Source: Salibaculum sp035270045 (GTDB lineage Bacteria; Pseudomonadota; Alphaproteobacteria; Rhodobacterales; Rhodobacteraceae). Taken from it: a stretch of DNA of 64,000 nucleotides. The notes below the pieces were generated by a model. That model was not told the DNA's origin and searched no databases. It worked only from the letters and a program-made list of their open reading frames with translations. Positions 1 to 7,813 of the stretch are shown here, piece by piece (the stretch's first letter is position 1; every line of letters begins with the position of its first letter). The stretch covers positions 62,001 through 126,000 of the forward strand of contig NZ_DATFIP010000076.1 in NCBI RefSeq assembly GCF_035270045.1, given 5' to 3'. The position numbers and the translations under genes were made by a program.

Positions 1-858
1 GTCGACCTTGGTACGGTCGTAGCGGCGCAGGCCCAGGTGACTGGCCGCCACCGTCGTGACCGTGCCGCTGGTGCCGATGATCTGGAACCCTTCGCGCGAT
101 TGTTCCAGGGTCGAGGGTGCGAATTTCTCGAGCGATTCCTCGAAATACCAGCTCATCAGCGCGAAACGGGCCGAATCGTCCTCCACGTCCGAGAATTGGT
201 CGCGCAGCGTGGCAACGCCCAGCGGCACCGAGATCCAGTCCACGACATTGGCGGCCGGGACTGGGCCCTCGGTCTGGCGGAACCCCGAATGCAGCCGCAT
301 GATGGCGCGGGGCCGGTCGCGCGGGGGCACCTTGGTCAGGTCGATCCAGACCAACTCCGTCGAGCCGCCGCCGATGTCGACAACCAGCAGCTGTTCCGTC
401 CTGCTGGAAACCAGGGGCGCGCAGGAGATCACGGCCAGGCGGGCCTCTTCCTCGGGCTGGATGATGTCCAGCCGCAGGCCGGTCTCGCGGCGGACCTGCT
501 TGATGAACTGGCGCGAGTTGGTGGCCCGACGGCAGGCCTCTGTGGCGACGAGACGCATCCGGCGGACCTTGTGCCGCTGGAGCTTCTGCCGGCAGACGCG
601 CATGGCATTGATCGTGCGCCAGATCGACGCGCGCGAGAGTTTCCCGCTCGACTCGAGGCCCTGCCCAAGCTGGACGGACTTCGAGAAACTGTCGATCACG
701 TCGAACTGGCTGCCCCTTGGCTGGGCAATCAGCATTCGACAGCTGTTTGTGCCCAGATCCAGGGCTGCATAGAGCTCTGACGGATCGGGCGGGGTCGGCG
801 CGGGGCTTTCGACCGGGTACGGGACAGCGCCCGCACCATTGGGACGCTTGGGCGCCAT
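1..858 (-). CDS. Ppx/GppA family phosphatase, C-terminus cut by window edge
   Basis: Reading leftward from an ATG at 858 gives 286 codons that run off the window. After a proline-rich N-terminal tail of about 25 residues comes the ASKHA-fold phosphate-1 motif (AALDLGTNSCRMLIA). Further on is the phosphate-2 motif (LLVVDIGGGSTELVW), and the sequence continues past IIGTSGTVTTVAA. These are the hallmarks of exopolyphosphatase / guanosine pentaphosphate phosphatase proteins, which hydrolyse polyphosphate or pppGpp in the cytoplasm. Which of the two substrates it uses cannot be told from sequence. A GTG at 864 is an alternative start. The gene is divergent from the one-carbon operon that begins at 1089. 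Family assignment is secure; only the extreme C-terminus is missing. Confidence 0.93.
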   Translation of the reverse strand, partial: MAPKRPNGAGAVPYPVESPAPTPPDPSELYAALDLGTNSCRMLIAQPRGSQFDVIDSFSKSVQLGQGLESSGKLSRASIWRTINAMRVCRQKLQRHKVRRMRLVATEACRRATNSRQFIKQVRRETGLRLDIIQPEEEARLAVISCAPLVSSRTEQLLVVDIGGGSTELVWIDLTKVPPRDRPRAIMRLHSGFRQTEGPVPAANVVDWISVPLGVATLRDQFSDVEDDSARFALMSWYFEESLEKFAPSTLEQSREGFQIIGTSGTVTTVAASHLGLRRYDRTKVD

Positions 859-921
859 CGTCACGCCCTCCGATTTCGAGTTGGTCTCAAGGTAGGGCTG
901 CGGAGTGACATGCGCAAGCCT

Positions 922-961
922 CCCGCCGCGCGTGCAGGGCAGGTGTCTGCCGCGCGGCGGG
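922..961. other. Long GC-rich hairpin between divergent genes
   Basis: An 11-bp perfect inverted repeat (922-932 with 951-961) encloses an 18-nt loop that can pair further through GCAG/CTGC. No T-tract follows on either strand. It lies in the shared 5' region of ppx (leftward) and the one-carbon operon (rightward), so it may be a leader structure rather than a terminator. Function is not known. Confidence 0.5.
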
Positions 962-1088
962 TCCGTTTGGCGACGGATTGATCAGACGGCGTCGTTCAGC
1001 GGGGGTTTCATGTCGAAAACAAGCGCCGCATATGGGGCGCAGGGGGATAGGAAAGGGAAAACCACCCCAGCGAGAGGGAATCGCGCAG

Positions 1089-1385
1089 ATGGCCGAGGTC
1101 ACCATCGTTTATTGGCGGGACATTCCGGCACAGGTCATCGTCGGCAAGGGGCGCCGGGCGTCGAAACTGCCGCTGAGCGAGCGTTTCGAGCAGGCCATCG
1201 ACCGCGCCGCGATGAAATCCGGCGCTGCCGAGACTGACGATTACCTGGCCGAGTGGCACCGCGGGACCCCCTACACGATCGAGGGTGATGCAGCGCGGGT
1301 GGCCCGTGACGAGGCGGCACGGATCGAGACCGAGTTCGACACGGCCCGGCTCAAGGCCCTCATCGAAAACCACGGCCGCGCGTGA
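1089..1385 (+). CDS. PF13769-like small protein (family labelled virulence factor)
   Basis: This 98-residue protein begins MAEVTIVYWRDIPAQVIVGK and resembles the short family named Virulence_fact (PF13769) from memory. The name is historical and no biochemical role is established to my knowledge. No signal peptide or membrane segment is visible. An open frame extends upstream to 978, but the conserved N-terminus starts at this ATG and a purine-rich GAGAGGGA lies upstream, so the ATG at 1089 is preferred. It is the first gene of a tight operon with a MetF-like reductase (38 bp later) and a methyl-THF methyltransferase. By association it probably serves methyl-folate or corrinoid-linked one-carbon chemistry; that part is inference. 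Confidence 0.8.
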   Translation: MAEVTIVYWRDIPAQVIVGKGRRASKLPLSERFEQAIDRAAMKSGAAETDDYLAEWHRGTPYTIEGDAARVARDEAARIETEFDTARLKALIENHGRA

Positions 1386-1423
1386 CCGGCCCACTCCCCG
1401 TTTCCCGCCTGAAGGAGGCTCTC

Positions 1424-2359
1424 ATGGCGCTGTTGCAGTTCAAGAAGAAACCCGCCGAAGCCGGCCCCGTCCAGGGGCAGAAGGTCGATCCGCGTGTCGA
1501 GGCGTTCCTGGAAGATTACTCGATCGAGGTGATGCCGCGCACCGCCGAGAAAGTGGAGAATTTCCGCGACTGGCTGCCCGCGGGCAGCCGCGTCTATATC
1601 GCCCATATCGAGGGCACCCCGATCGAGGACATGGTCGCAACCGCCCGGCGCCTGGCGCGCGAGGGCTACCCGGTGATGCCGCATTTCCCGGCGCGTATCA
1701 TCAAGGACCGCGCCATGCTGCAAGACTGGATCACCCGGTACCAGGGCGAGGCGGGCGTCGACCAGGCGCTGATGCTGGCCGGTGGCGTTGACAGGCCCCA
1801 TGGCGATTTCGACAGTTCCATGCAACTGCTGGACACTGGCCTCTTCGGCGATTTCAAGCGCCTGCACGTGGCCGGCCACCCCGAGGGCAACAAGGACATC
1901 GACCCCAAGGGGGGCAATGCCAATGTCGACGCGGCCCTGCGCTGGAAGCAGCGCTTTTCCGAGACGACGGATGCGAAGATGGCCATCGCCACGCAGTTCG
2001 CCTTCGAGGCGCAGCCGATCATCGACTGGGCTGACAGCCTCAAGGCCGGGGGTATCGACCTGCCCATCCACATCGGGATCGCGGGGCCGGCCAAGCTGCA
2101 GACCATGATCAAGTTTGCCATGGCCTGCGGCGTGGGGCCCTCGATCCGGGTGCTGCAGAAGCGGGCCAAGGATGTCTCAAAGCTGCTGCTGCCGTTCGAG
2201 CCCACCGAGGTCGTGACCCGGCTGGCCGCCCACAAGGCCGCCAACCCCGATTTCAACGTCACCAATGTCCATTTCTTCCCGCTGGGCGGCATCAAGACCA
2301 GCGCCCAATGGGCCATCGACCACGGCGGCGCCTCTGCCGTCCCAGCTTCTCAATCCTAA
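1424..2359 (+). CDS. Methylenetetrahydrofolate reductase-like protein (MetF family)
   Basis: This 311-residue cytoplasmic protein has the MetF/MTHFR TIM-barrel pattern. It has an early acidic segment (FLEDYSIEVMPRTAEK), a conserved ARRLAREGYPVMPHFPAR stretch, the barrel-strand segment QALMLAGGVDRPHGDF and the late HIGIAGPAKLQTMIKFA region. The family reduces 5,10-methylene-THF to 5-methyl-THF with FAD. The ATG at 1424 is chosen over the open frame from 1382 because GGAGG sits 5 bases upstream. It lies between the PF13769-like gene and a methyl-THF methyltransferase gene that starts 9 bp after its stop, so the operon would both make and use methyl-THF. It is somewhat divergent from the canonical enterobacterial MetF, so a specialised reductase role is possible. 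Confidence 0.88.
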   Translation: MALLQFKKKPAEAGPVQGQKVDPRVEAFLEDYSIEVMPRTAEKVENFRDWLPAGSRVYIAHIEGTPIEDMVATARRLAREGYPVMPHFPARIIKDRAMLQDWITRYQGEAGVDQALMLAGGVDRPHGDFDSSMQLLDTGLFGDFKRLHVAGHPEGNKDIDPKGGNANVDAALRWKQRFSETTDAKMAIATQFAFEAQPIIDWADSLKAGGIDLPIHIGIAGPAKLQTMIKFAMACGVGPSIRVLQKRAKDVSKLLLPFEPTEVVTRLAAHKAANPDFNVTNVHFFPLGGIKTSAQWAIDHGGASAVPASQS

Positions 2360-2368
2360 GGACCGATC

Positions 2369-3454
2369 ATGACCCGCACCGTTGTCGAATCGAAGACCAA
2401 GACGGCCGTTATCGGCTTTGACGAACCGTTCTGCGTGATCGGCGAGCGCATCAATCCCACCGGGCGCAAGATCCTGGCCGCCGAACTGGAACAAAACGAT
2501 TTCAGCCGGGTCGAGGCCGATGCCATCGCCCAGGTCGCGGCCGGAGCCACGGTGCTGGACATCAACTCGGGCGCGGTTTTCACCAACAAGATGGCCGAGG
2601 ACCCGCGCTATGCCGACAACAACTTCGTCGAGCCGACGTTGATGACCCAGCTCGTCGAGGTGGTGCAGAAGATCGTGGACGTGCCGCTGTGCATCGACAG
2701 TTCCGTGCCCGGTGCGCTGGAAAACGGCCTGGCCACCGCCGAGGGGCGCCCCCTGCTCAACTCGGTCACGGGCGAGGAAGAGCGGCTGGAAATGGTGTTG
2801 CCGCTGGTCAAGAAATACAACGTGCCGGTCGTGGCGATCTCGAACGACGATACCGGCATCTCCGAGGACCCCGAGGTCCGCTTCGCCGTGGCAAAGAAGA
2901 TCGTCGAACGGGCTGCCGATTACGGTATCCCTGCCCATGACATCGTGGTCGATCCGCTGGTCATGCCGATCGGCGCCATGGGCACCGCCGGGTTGCAGGT
3001 CTTCACGTTGGTGCGCCGTCTGCGCGACGAGCTGGGCGTGAACACCACCTGTGGTGCGTCGAACATTTCCTTCGGCTTGCCCAACCGGCACGGCATCAAC
3101 AACGCCTTTTTGCCCATGGCCATGGCCACGGGGATGACCAGCGCCATCATGAACCCGGTGGCACTGCCGGTGCGGGCCGCGGAAATCGAGGCCAAGAAGG
3201 CCGAGGTCGCCGCCGCCGGCATCACGCTGCCGCCCGAGATGGACGACGAGACGTTCTGCCAGATGTTCGGCCTGGGCTCGACCAAGCCGCGCGCGGGCAA
3301 GGAGATGGAGGCGATCCGTGCCGCCAACTTCCTGATGAACCAGGACGACGGCGGGGCGGCGTGGATTCGTTTCAACAAGGCGCCCCTGAAGCCGGGGGAA
3401 GAGGCCCGGGGCCGGGGCGGTCGCGCCGGCGGGCGGCGTCGCCGCGCCAGCTAG
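2369..3454 (+). CDS. Methyltetrahydrofolate:corrinoid methyltransferase (pterin-binding domain)
   Basis: This 361-residue protein is a single DHPS-like pterin-binding TIM barrel. Visible segments are VIGERINPTGRK near residue 22, GATVLDINSG, PLCIDSSVPGALE, LLNSVTGEE, an IVVDPLVMPIG strand and TTCGASNISFGLPNR. It transfers the methyl group of methyl-THF to a corrinoid cofactor. It has no homocysteine-binding or B12-binding domain, so those partners must be separate polypeptides. The last 20 or so residues are Arg/Gly-rich and basic. It is translated 9 bp after metF. It could be the pterin subunit of a split B12-dependent methionine synthase, as described for Rhodobacterales, or serve a methylamine/betaine demethylation system; sequence alone does not decide. 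Confidence 0.88.
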   Translation: MTRTVVESKTKTAVIGFDEPFCVIGERINPTGRKILAAELEQNDFSRVEADAIAQVAAGATVLDINSGAVFTNKMAEDPRYADNNFVEPTLMTQLVEVVQKIVDVPLCIDSSVPGALENGLATAEGRPLLNSVTGEEERLEMVLPLVKKYNVPVVAISNDDTGISEDPEVRFAVAKKIVERAADYGIPAHDIVVDPLVMPIGAMGTAGLQVFTLVRRLRDELGVNTTCGASNISFGLPNRHGINNAFLPMAMATGMTSAIMNPVALPVRAAEIEAKKAEVAAAGITLPPEMDDETFCQMFGLGSTKPRAGKEMEAIRAANFLMNQDDGGAAWIRFNKAPLKPGEEARGRGGRAGGRRRRAS

Positions 3455-3474
3455 GACAGCTTGTCACGGAACAA

Positions 3475-3508
3475 GGAAACGCCGCGCGGGACACCGGGCG
3501 GCGTTTCC
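3475..3508 (+). terminator. Hairpin terminator of the one-carbon operon
   Basis: A perfect 11-bp stem (3475-3485 paired with 3498-3508, GGAAACGCCGC / GCGGCGTTTCC) sits 20 bp after the methyltransferase stop. The following sequence is only weakly T-rich, so termination may be partly factor-dependent. Confidence 0.65.
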
Positions 3509-3620
3509 TGCTTGGTGGGCCTGCGAACATGCCGTTTGCGGCCATCGGCGGACTGCCCGCTGTCAGCCGCGAAGCAAGGGCGGACTGTCGGCCCAGATAT
3601 CGATATTCGCAACGGTTTGA

Positions 3621-3658
3621 TTCATATCAGGTCACCCCGGCGCCAACCTGTATATGAA
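3621..3658. promoter_or_regulatory. Imperfect inverted repeat upstream of the autotransporter
   Basis: Arms TTCATATCAGGT (3621-3632) and ACCTGTATATGAA (3646-3658) are complementary apart from one bulged base. They lie 30-70 bp before the autotransporter ATG and are followed by an AT-rich stretch (ATACTAGATATATTTTT) that could hold a -10 element. This could be an operator or a leader hairpin. No regulator is identified. Confidence 0.4.
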
Positions 3659-3690
3659 AAATACTAGATATATTTTTCGGAGTTCCTGAA

Positions 3691-5913
3691 ATGACATCAT
3701 CCCGCCCAACCCGAGCATTCCTTCTGAGCACCGTGCTGATGGGGGTGCCGCTGGCACTGCATGCGCAGGCCAGCCCCACCACAATTGGCGAAATGCAGGA
3801 TCTCGGCCTGTTTCCCACCTCCGAAACGCTCCAATATTCAGAAGCTTACGGGGTAAGCGGCGACGGTACCGTCATTGTCGGGCTTGTCGGATTGCAGTCG
3901 GCTGCTAGCCGGGGTTTCTACTGGACCGACGCGGACGGCATGCGCGAGATCGACGCTCTGACAACCAACGGCGCAGGGTATTCGGTCGGCCTGGCGATCA
4001 GTGATAGTGGCCTTTTCGTTGGCGGGCGTGCGGCCACGGATGATAACCGTAACCGCGCCTTCCACTATGATCTGCAATCCGGCGTCATGACCGATGTCGG
4101 CACCCTGCGCACCACATCGCCGGGAAACAGTTCCTTCGTCGCCATGAGCGACGACGGCTTGGCTATTACCGGGACGTCGGACACGAACCAACTGAATAGC
4201 CGTGCCTATCGCTGGAATGCATACACCGGCATCGAAGATCTCGGGACACTGGGCGGCTCCCGCTCCGACGCGGCCGATATCAACAACGATGGCAGTGCGA
4301 TCGCCGGCAGCTCGGTTACCGCGGGGGGAGACTGGCGCGCGTTCCGCTGGACCGAAACCGGCGGGATGGAGAACCTCGGCACGATTGCGGGCGGCGCCAC
4401 CTATGCACGCGCGATCAGCGCGGATGGCAGCACGGTCGTCGGCGAGGATTCCATAAACCTTGGTCGGGCGTTCCGCTGGACACAAGCGGGCGGCATGCAG
4501 TTGCTTGGCACCTTTTTCAGCACCGGCATTGGTTCGTCCCGGGCGAGAGACGTAAACGCCGATGGCACGGTGGTCGTCGGTCACGCCCGACTGGACAGCG
4601 GCGCAAACCACGCCTTTCGCTGGGTCGGCGATGACGCCGGGGGCGTCATGCAGGATCTCGGCACATTGCGCACCGGCAACGCCGGGGAGTCCCAAGCCCA
4701 ACTGGTCACCCCTGATGGCGCTGTCGTCGCCGGCAGCTCGGACACCAACCATTCGGCGCCCCAAGCCTTCCGCTGGACCGCTACCGACGGCATGGAGGGC
4801 CTCGGGTCACTCCGCACCGACAACACCGGCTATTCCTATGTCATGGATATGACAGACGACGGATCGGTGATTGTCGGTACCGCCGCAGCCGATGACGGCA
4901 CCAACCGCGCCTTCGCCTGGCGCGGAGCGATGGTGGACCTTGCCAACACCCAGGCGACCGTGCGGCAGGCGGCAGGCGGCATGGCCGCGGCAAGCGCCGA
5001 GTACAACGCCAACGCCATGCGCCAGCTCGACCGCGAACTTGACCTGCCCGGTGGCAGCGATGGCGATGGCACGCTGTCGACGCGTGGGAAAGCCAGGACC
5101 CGTCCGCCTATGGCACTGAGCTTCGGCGCGGGGCTGAGCCGCAACTCGGACGTCGGCAGCTATGGCCGCGCCGACGTGACCGGCGCCATCGGCCTTGGTG
5201 ATGGCTACGTCCTGGGCGGTTTCATCGAGGTCGCCAATCAACACAAGACCTACGGTCCCGTCACACTCTCGGGCAGCCATGTCTCTGGCGGCGTCTCCGT
5301 GCGTTACCGTGACAGTGCCGATTTCACCGGCCTGACCTGGCGGATCGCGGGCCAGTTCGGCACCGGTGACAGCACCATCGACCGCGGCGCGATCCTGCCC
5401 GGAACATTCGCCGGGAGCGGCGAGGCGGCGCACGACTCTGGCGCGCTCAGCGCGGAGCTGGGCTGGGGTCAGCCGGTGGCCCGGGGCGCGGTGATCCCGT
5501 TCGCGCGCCTGGCCGCCGCGCGGACAACGCGCGACGCCTACACCGAAACCACGGCGACGGCCTTCCCGCTCAGCTATGACAGCCACCGGGAGACCGTCAG
5601 CACAGCCACCCTCGGCGTCGACAGCCGCATCAAGGTCAGCGAGGCCGGGACGCTGCGTCTCTCGGCGGGCGTGACCCGTGACATCAACCGTGATCAGAAC
5701 CCGATCACCGGTACGTCAGCGATCCCGGGGATGGCGACATTCTCGGCCGAGGCGCCCGCGGTTGTGAACGAGACGCGCGCCTTCGGTTTCGTGAGTTACC
5801 GGCACGAGCTCGATGCCGCGCAAGCGGTGACTGCGAGTTTCGGCACTGCGCAGCAAGCCTGGACGGACACCCCTTCGGTCAACCTGCGGCTCGGCTATGA
5901 GGTCAGGTTCTGA
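3691..5913 (+). CDS. Autotransporter with HAF-type repeats
   Basis: This 740-residue protein starts with a signal peptide ending near LALHAQA. Residues from about 30 to 420 hold eight repeats of roughly 45-50 residues, each with a DG-type turn, a VVG strand and a (R/H/Q)AF-x-W motif, often followed by DLGTL. This is the pattern of the extracellular HAF repeat family, probably a propeller-like passenger. After a linker, the last 270 or so residues alternate in beta-barrel fashion and end in YEVRF, with the terminal aromatic residue typical of outer-membrane barrels. It is therefore a type V secreted surface protein. What the passenger binds is unknown. The gene stands alone, preceded by an inverted repeat and with GGAG 8 bases before the ATG. 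Confidence 0.85.
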   Translation: MTSSRPTRAFLLSTVLMGVPLALHAQASPTTIGEMQDLGLFPTSETLQYSEAYGVSGDGTVIVGLVGLQSAASRGFYWTDADGMREIDALTTNGAGYSVGLAISDSGLFVGGRAATDDNRNRAFHYDLQSGVMTDVGTLRTTSPGNSSFVAMSDDGLAITGTSDTNQLNSRAYRWNAYTGIEDLGTLGGSRSDAADINNDGSAIAGSSVTAGGDWRAFRWTETGGMENLGTIAGGATYARAISADGSTVVGEDSINLGRAFRWTQAGGMQLLGTFFSTGIGSSRARDVNADGTVVVGHARLDSGANHAFRWVGDDAGGVMQDLGTLRTGNAGESQAQLVTPDGAVVAGSSDTNHSAPQAFRWTATDGMEGLGSLRTDNTGYSYVMDMTDDGSVIVGTAAADDGTNRAFAWRGAMVDLANTQATVRQAAGGMAAASAEYNANAMRQLDRELDLPGGSDGDGTLSTRGKARTRPPMALSFGAGLSRNSDVGSYGRADVTGAIGLGDGYVLGGFIEVANQHKTYGPVTLSGSHVSGGVSVRYRDSADFTGLTWRIAGQFGTGDSTIDRGAILPGTFAGSGEAAHDSGALSAELGWGQPVARGAVIPFARLAAARTTRDAYTETTATAFPLSYDSHRETVSTATLGVDSRIKVSEAGTLRLSAGVTRDINRDQNPITGTSAIPGMATFSAEAPAVVNETRAFGFVSYRHELDAAQAVTASFGTAQQAWTDTPSVNLRLGYEVRF

Positions 5914-5964
5914 ACCGGGCGCAGCACAGGCCGCGAGGCGTTCCAAAACGCCGCCCACCGGCCA

Positions 5965-5992
5965 GGAAGCCCCGCGTGCGCGCGGGGCTTTC
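5965..5992. terminator. Hairpin between convergent genes
   Basis: A stem of about 12 bp (5965-5976 with 5981-5992, core AAGCCCCGCG / CGCGGGGCTT) lies between the convergent autotransporter and mnmA. There is no clear T-tract. The remaining 180 bp before mnmA shows no gene. Confidence 0.5.
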
Positions 5993-6174
5993 CAACCTGG
6001 AATGCTTTGCCGCACATCCGCGTTCATCTTCATCGGGGTGTCGCATGACACGTGCATGCACAGAACGGAGTATCCGCGGGTCACGACTCCAGGGACCCAA
6101 TGCCTTATCCGCGTTCCTGACATCGAGCGCTCATCAGTTCATGTCAGGGTCGCTTCAGCCTAGTCCTCTGCAGG

Positions 6175-7311
6175 CTACCCCTTCCAGATCCAGCCGCCGC
6201 CAAGGATGCGGGTGCTCTCGGTGTCGTAGAACACGCAGGCCTGGCCGGGGCTGACGCCCTCCTCGGGGGTCAGCAATTCGACCTCGGCCTCGGTCTCGGA
6301 CAGCGGCCGCAGGATCGCCGGGGCCGGAGGACGGGTCGAGCGGACCTTGACCGCGATCTCGCGTTCGCCCGCGTCCATGAGGTCGCCGTCGCCCAGCCAG
6401 TTGATCTCGCGCACGGGCACGGTTCGGGTCGCAAGCATCGCCTTGGGGCCGACGATCACCCGGCGGTTCTCGACGTCCAGCTTGACCACGTAAAGCGGAT
6501 CGGCCAGCCCTCCGATGCCCAGTCCCCTGCGCTGCCCGATCGTGTAGTGGATGACGCCCTTGTGCGTGCCCAACGTATTGCCCTCGTGATCGACGATCTC
6601 CCCCGGTTCGGCAGCGCCGGGGCGCAGTTTCTCGATGACACTGGCATAGTCACCGTTGGGGACGAAACAGATGTCCTGGCTGTCGGGCTTGTCGGCCACC
6701 CGCAACCCGTATTTCGCCGCCAGTTTTCGGGTCTCGTCCTTGCTGGCCAGATGGCCCAGCGGGAAACGCAGGAAATCAAGCTGCGCCTGCGTGGTCGAGA
6801 ACAGGAAGTAGGACTGGTCGCGATTGGCGTCGGCCGCGCTGTGCAATTCTGCCCCGCGCGCGCCCAACTTGCGCTGGATGTAGTGGCCGGTGGCCATGCA
6901 GTCGGCCTCCAGGTCCTTTGCCGTTTCCAGCAGGTCCTTGAACTTGACACGCTCGTTGCAGCGGATGCAGGGCACCGGGGTGGCCCCGCCCAGATAGCTG
7001 TCGGCAAATTCGTCGATGACCGCTTCGCGAAAGATGTTCTCGTAATCCAGAACGTAGTGCGGAAAGCCCATCTCCTCGGCCACGCGCCGGGCATCGTGGA
7101 TGTCGCGGCCCGCGCAGCAGGCGCCCTTCTTGGCCAGCGCCGCGCCGTGATCGTAAAGCTGCAGCGTCACGCCGACGACGTCATAGCCCTCGTCGGCGAG
7201 CATGGCCGCCACGACCGAGGAATCGACGCCGCCGGACATGGCCACGACGACACGTGTATCGGCGGGGGCCTTGGGCAGGCCGAGGGAATTGAGCGCGGTG
7301 TCGAGGGACAT
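6175..7311 (-). CDS. mnmA: tRNA-specific 2-thiouridylase MnmA
   Basis: This 378-residue enzyme inserts sulfur at C2 of the wobble uridine in tRNA Lys, Glu and Gln. The PP-loop VVVAMSGGVDSSVVAAMLAD is near the N-terminus. Two catalytic cysteines are visible, in PVPCIRCNERVKF and SQDICFVPNGDY, along with the tRNA-contacting HYTIGQRRGLGIGG segment. The C-terminal barrel ends in GGGWIWKG. The ATG at 7311 is preferred over an upstream TTG (7356) that adds 15 residues without homology. Length matches the family. It is divergent from sciP across a 132-bp gap. Confidence 0.95.
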   Translation of the reverse strand: MSLDTALNSLGLPKAPADTRVVVAMSGGVDSSVVAAMLADEGYDVVGVTLQLYDHGAALAKKGACCAGRDIHDARRVAEEMGFPHYVLDYENIFREAVIDEFADSYLGGATPVPCIRCNERVKFKDLLETAKDLEADCMATGHYIQRKLGARGAELHSAADANRDQSYFLFSTTQAQLDFLRFPLGHLASKDETRKLAAKYGLRVADKPDSQDICFVPNGDYASVIEKLRPGAAEPGEIVDHEGNTLGTHKGVIHYTIGQRRGLGIGGLADPLYVVKLDVENRRVIVGPKAMLATRTVPVREINWLGDGDLMDAGEREIAVKVRSTRPPAPAILRPLSETEAEVELLTPEEGVSPGQACVFYDTESTRILGGGWIWKG

Positions 7312-7443
7312 TGTAACAACCTTTGCCGGAGACGGGCGCAATATAGGAAAATGCAAGATACTCTCAAGGGGCCGCTTTACCCGTCCTTAGAGGACATGCC
7401 GCCACTTGAGGGGCATGTTCAATCACGAAAGAGGGGTGAGGAC

Positions 7444-7722
7444 ATGTATTTGCGCAAGATCGAGGGGCCGCGGTCGGTCACCTTGCCCGACGGCACGGTG
7501 ATGACACGCGCGGACCTGCCCGAGCCGACGACGCGGCGTTGGGTGGCGTCCCGCAAGGCGGCGGTGGTGCGTGCGGTGGCCCATGGGCTGATCACGCGGG
7601 AGTGGGCGAAATCGACCTACGGCCTGTCCGAAGAGGAACTGGCCGAGTGGGAATCGGCTGTTCTCAGACATGGGGAAGCGGCTCTCAGGGCCACCGCACT
7701 CCGGAAATATAGACAACCTTAG
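7444..7722 (+). CDS. sciP: SciP-type CtrA inhibitory protein (DUF1153)
   Basis: This 92-residue protein carries the DUF1153 helix-turn-helix: LPDGTVMTRADLPEPTTRRW, then RKAAVVRAVAHGLITREWA, then a C-terminus ending RATALRKYRQP. It resembles Caulobacter SciP as I recall it, both in the N-terminal beta-turn followed by TLADLP-like residues and in the final LRTTRIQQYRQ-like tail. SciP binds CtrA and represses CtrA-activated promoters in G1. The ATG at 7444 follows a GGTGAGGAC ribosome-binding region; the open frame runs further upstream but lacks conserved sequence. It lies 91 bp before ctrA in the same direction, so inhibitor and target are neighbours. In this group CtrA usually controls motility, gene transfer and related traits rather than viability. 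Confidence 0.88.
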   Translation: MYLRKIEGPRSVTLPDGTVMTRADLPEPTTRRWVASRKAAVVRAVAHGLITREWAKSTYGLSEEELAEWESAVLRHGEAALRATALRKYRQP

Positions 7723-7813
7723 GTAGATTCGTAAACTGGCAACCGGACGGTAACGTGCGGTTAACCTTCCGTCACCTAGGGTTGGTTAACGCACGAACGA
7801 ACGGAGAACAGTA
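7723..7813 (+). promoter_or_regulatory. ctrA promoter region with GANTC and TTAACC half-sites
   Basis: The 91-bp gap before ctrA has one GANTC methylation site (GATTC, 7726-7730) and two inverted CtrA-like half-sites, TTAACC at 7761-7766 and GGTTAA at 7784-7789. GGAG at 7803-7806 is the ctrA ribosome-binding site. In Caulobacter, CcrM methylation at GANTC and CtrA autoregulation both act on ctrA. That the same holds here is inference. Confidence 0.5.

Noticed and set aside
860..1088. Cobalamin riboswitch before the methyl-folate operon
   Set aside because: Only a simple GC-rich hairpin is visible; no B12-box-like conserved core was recognised.
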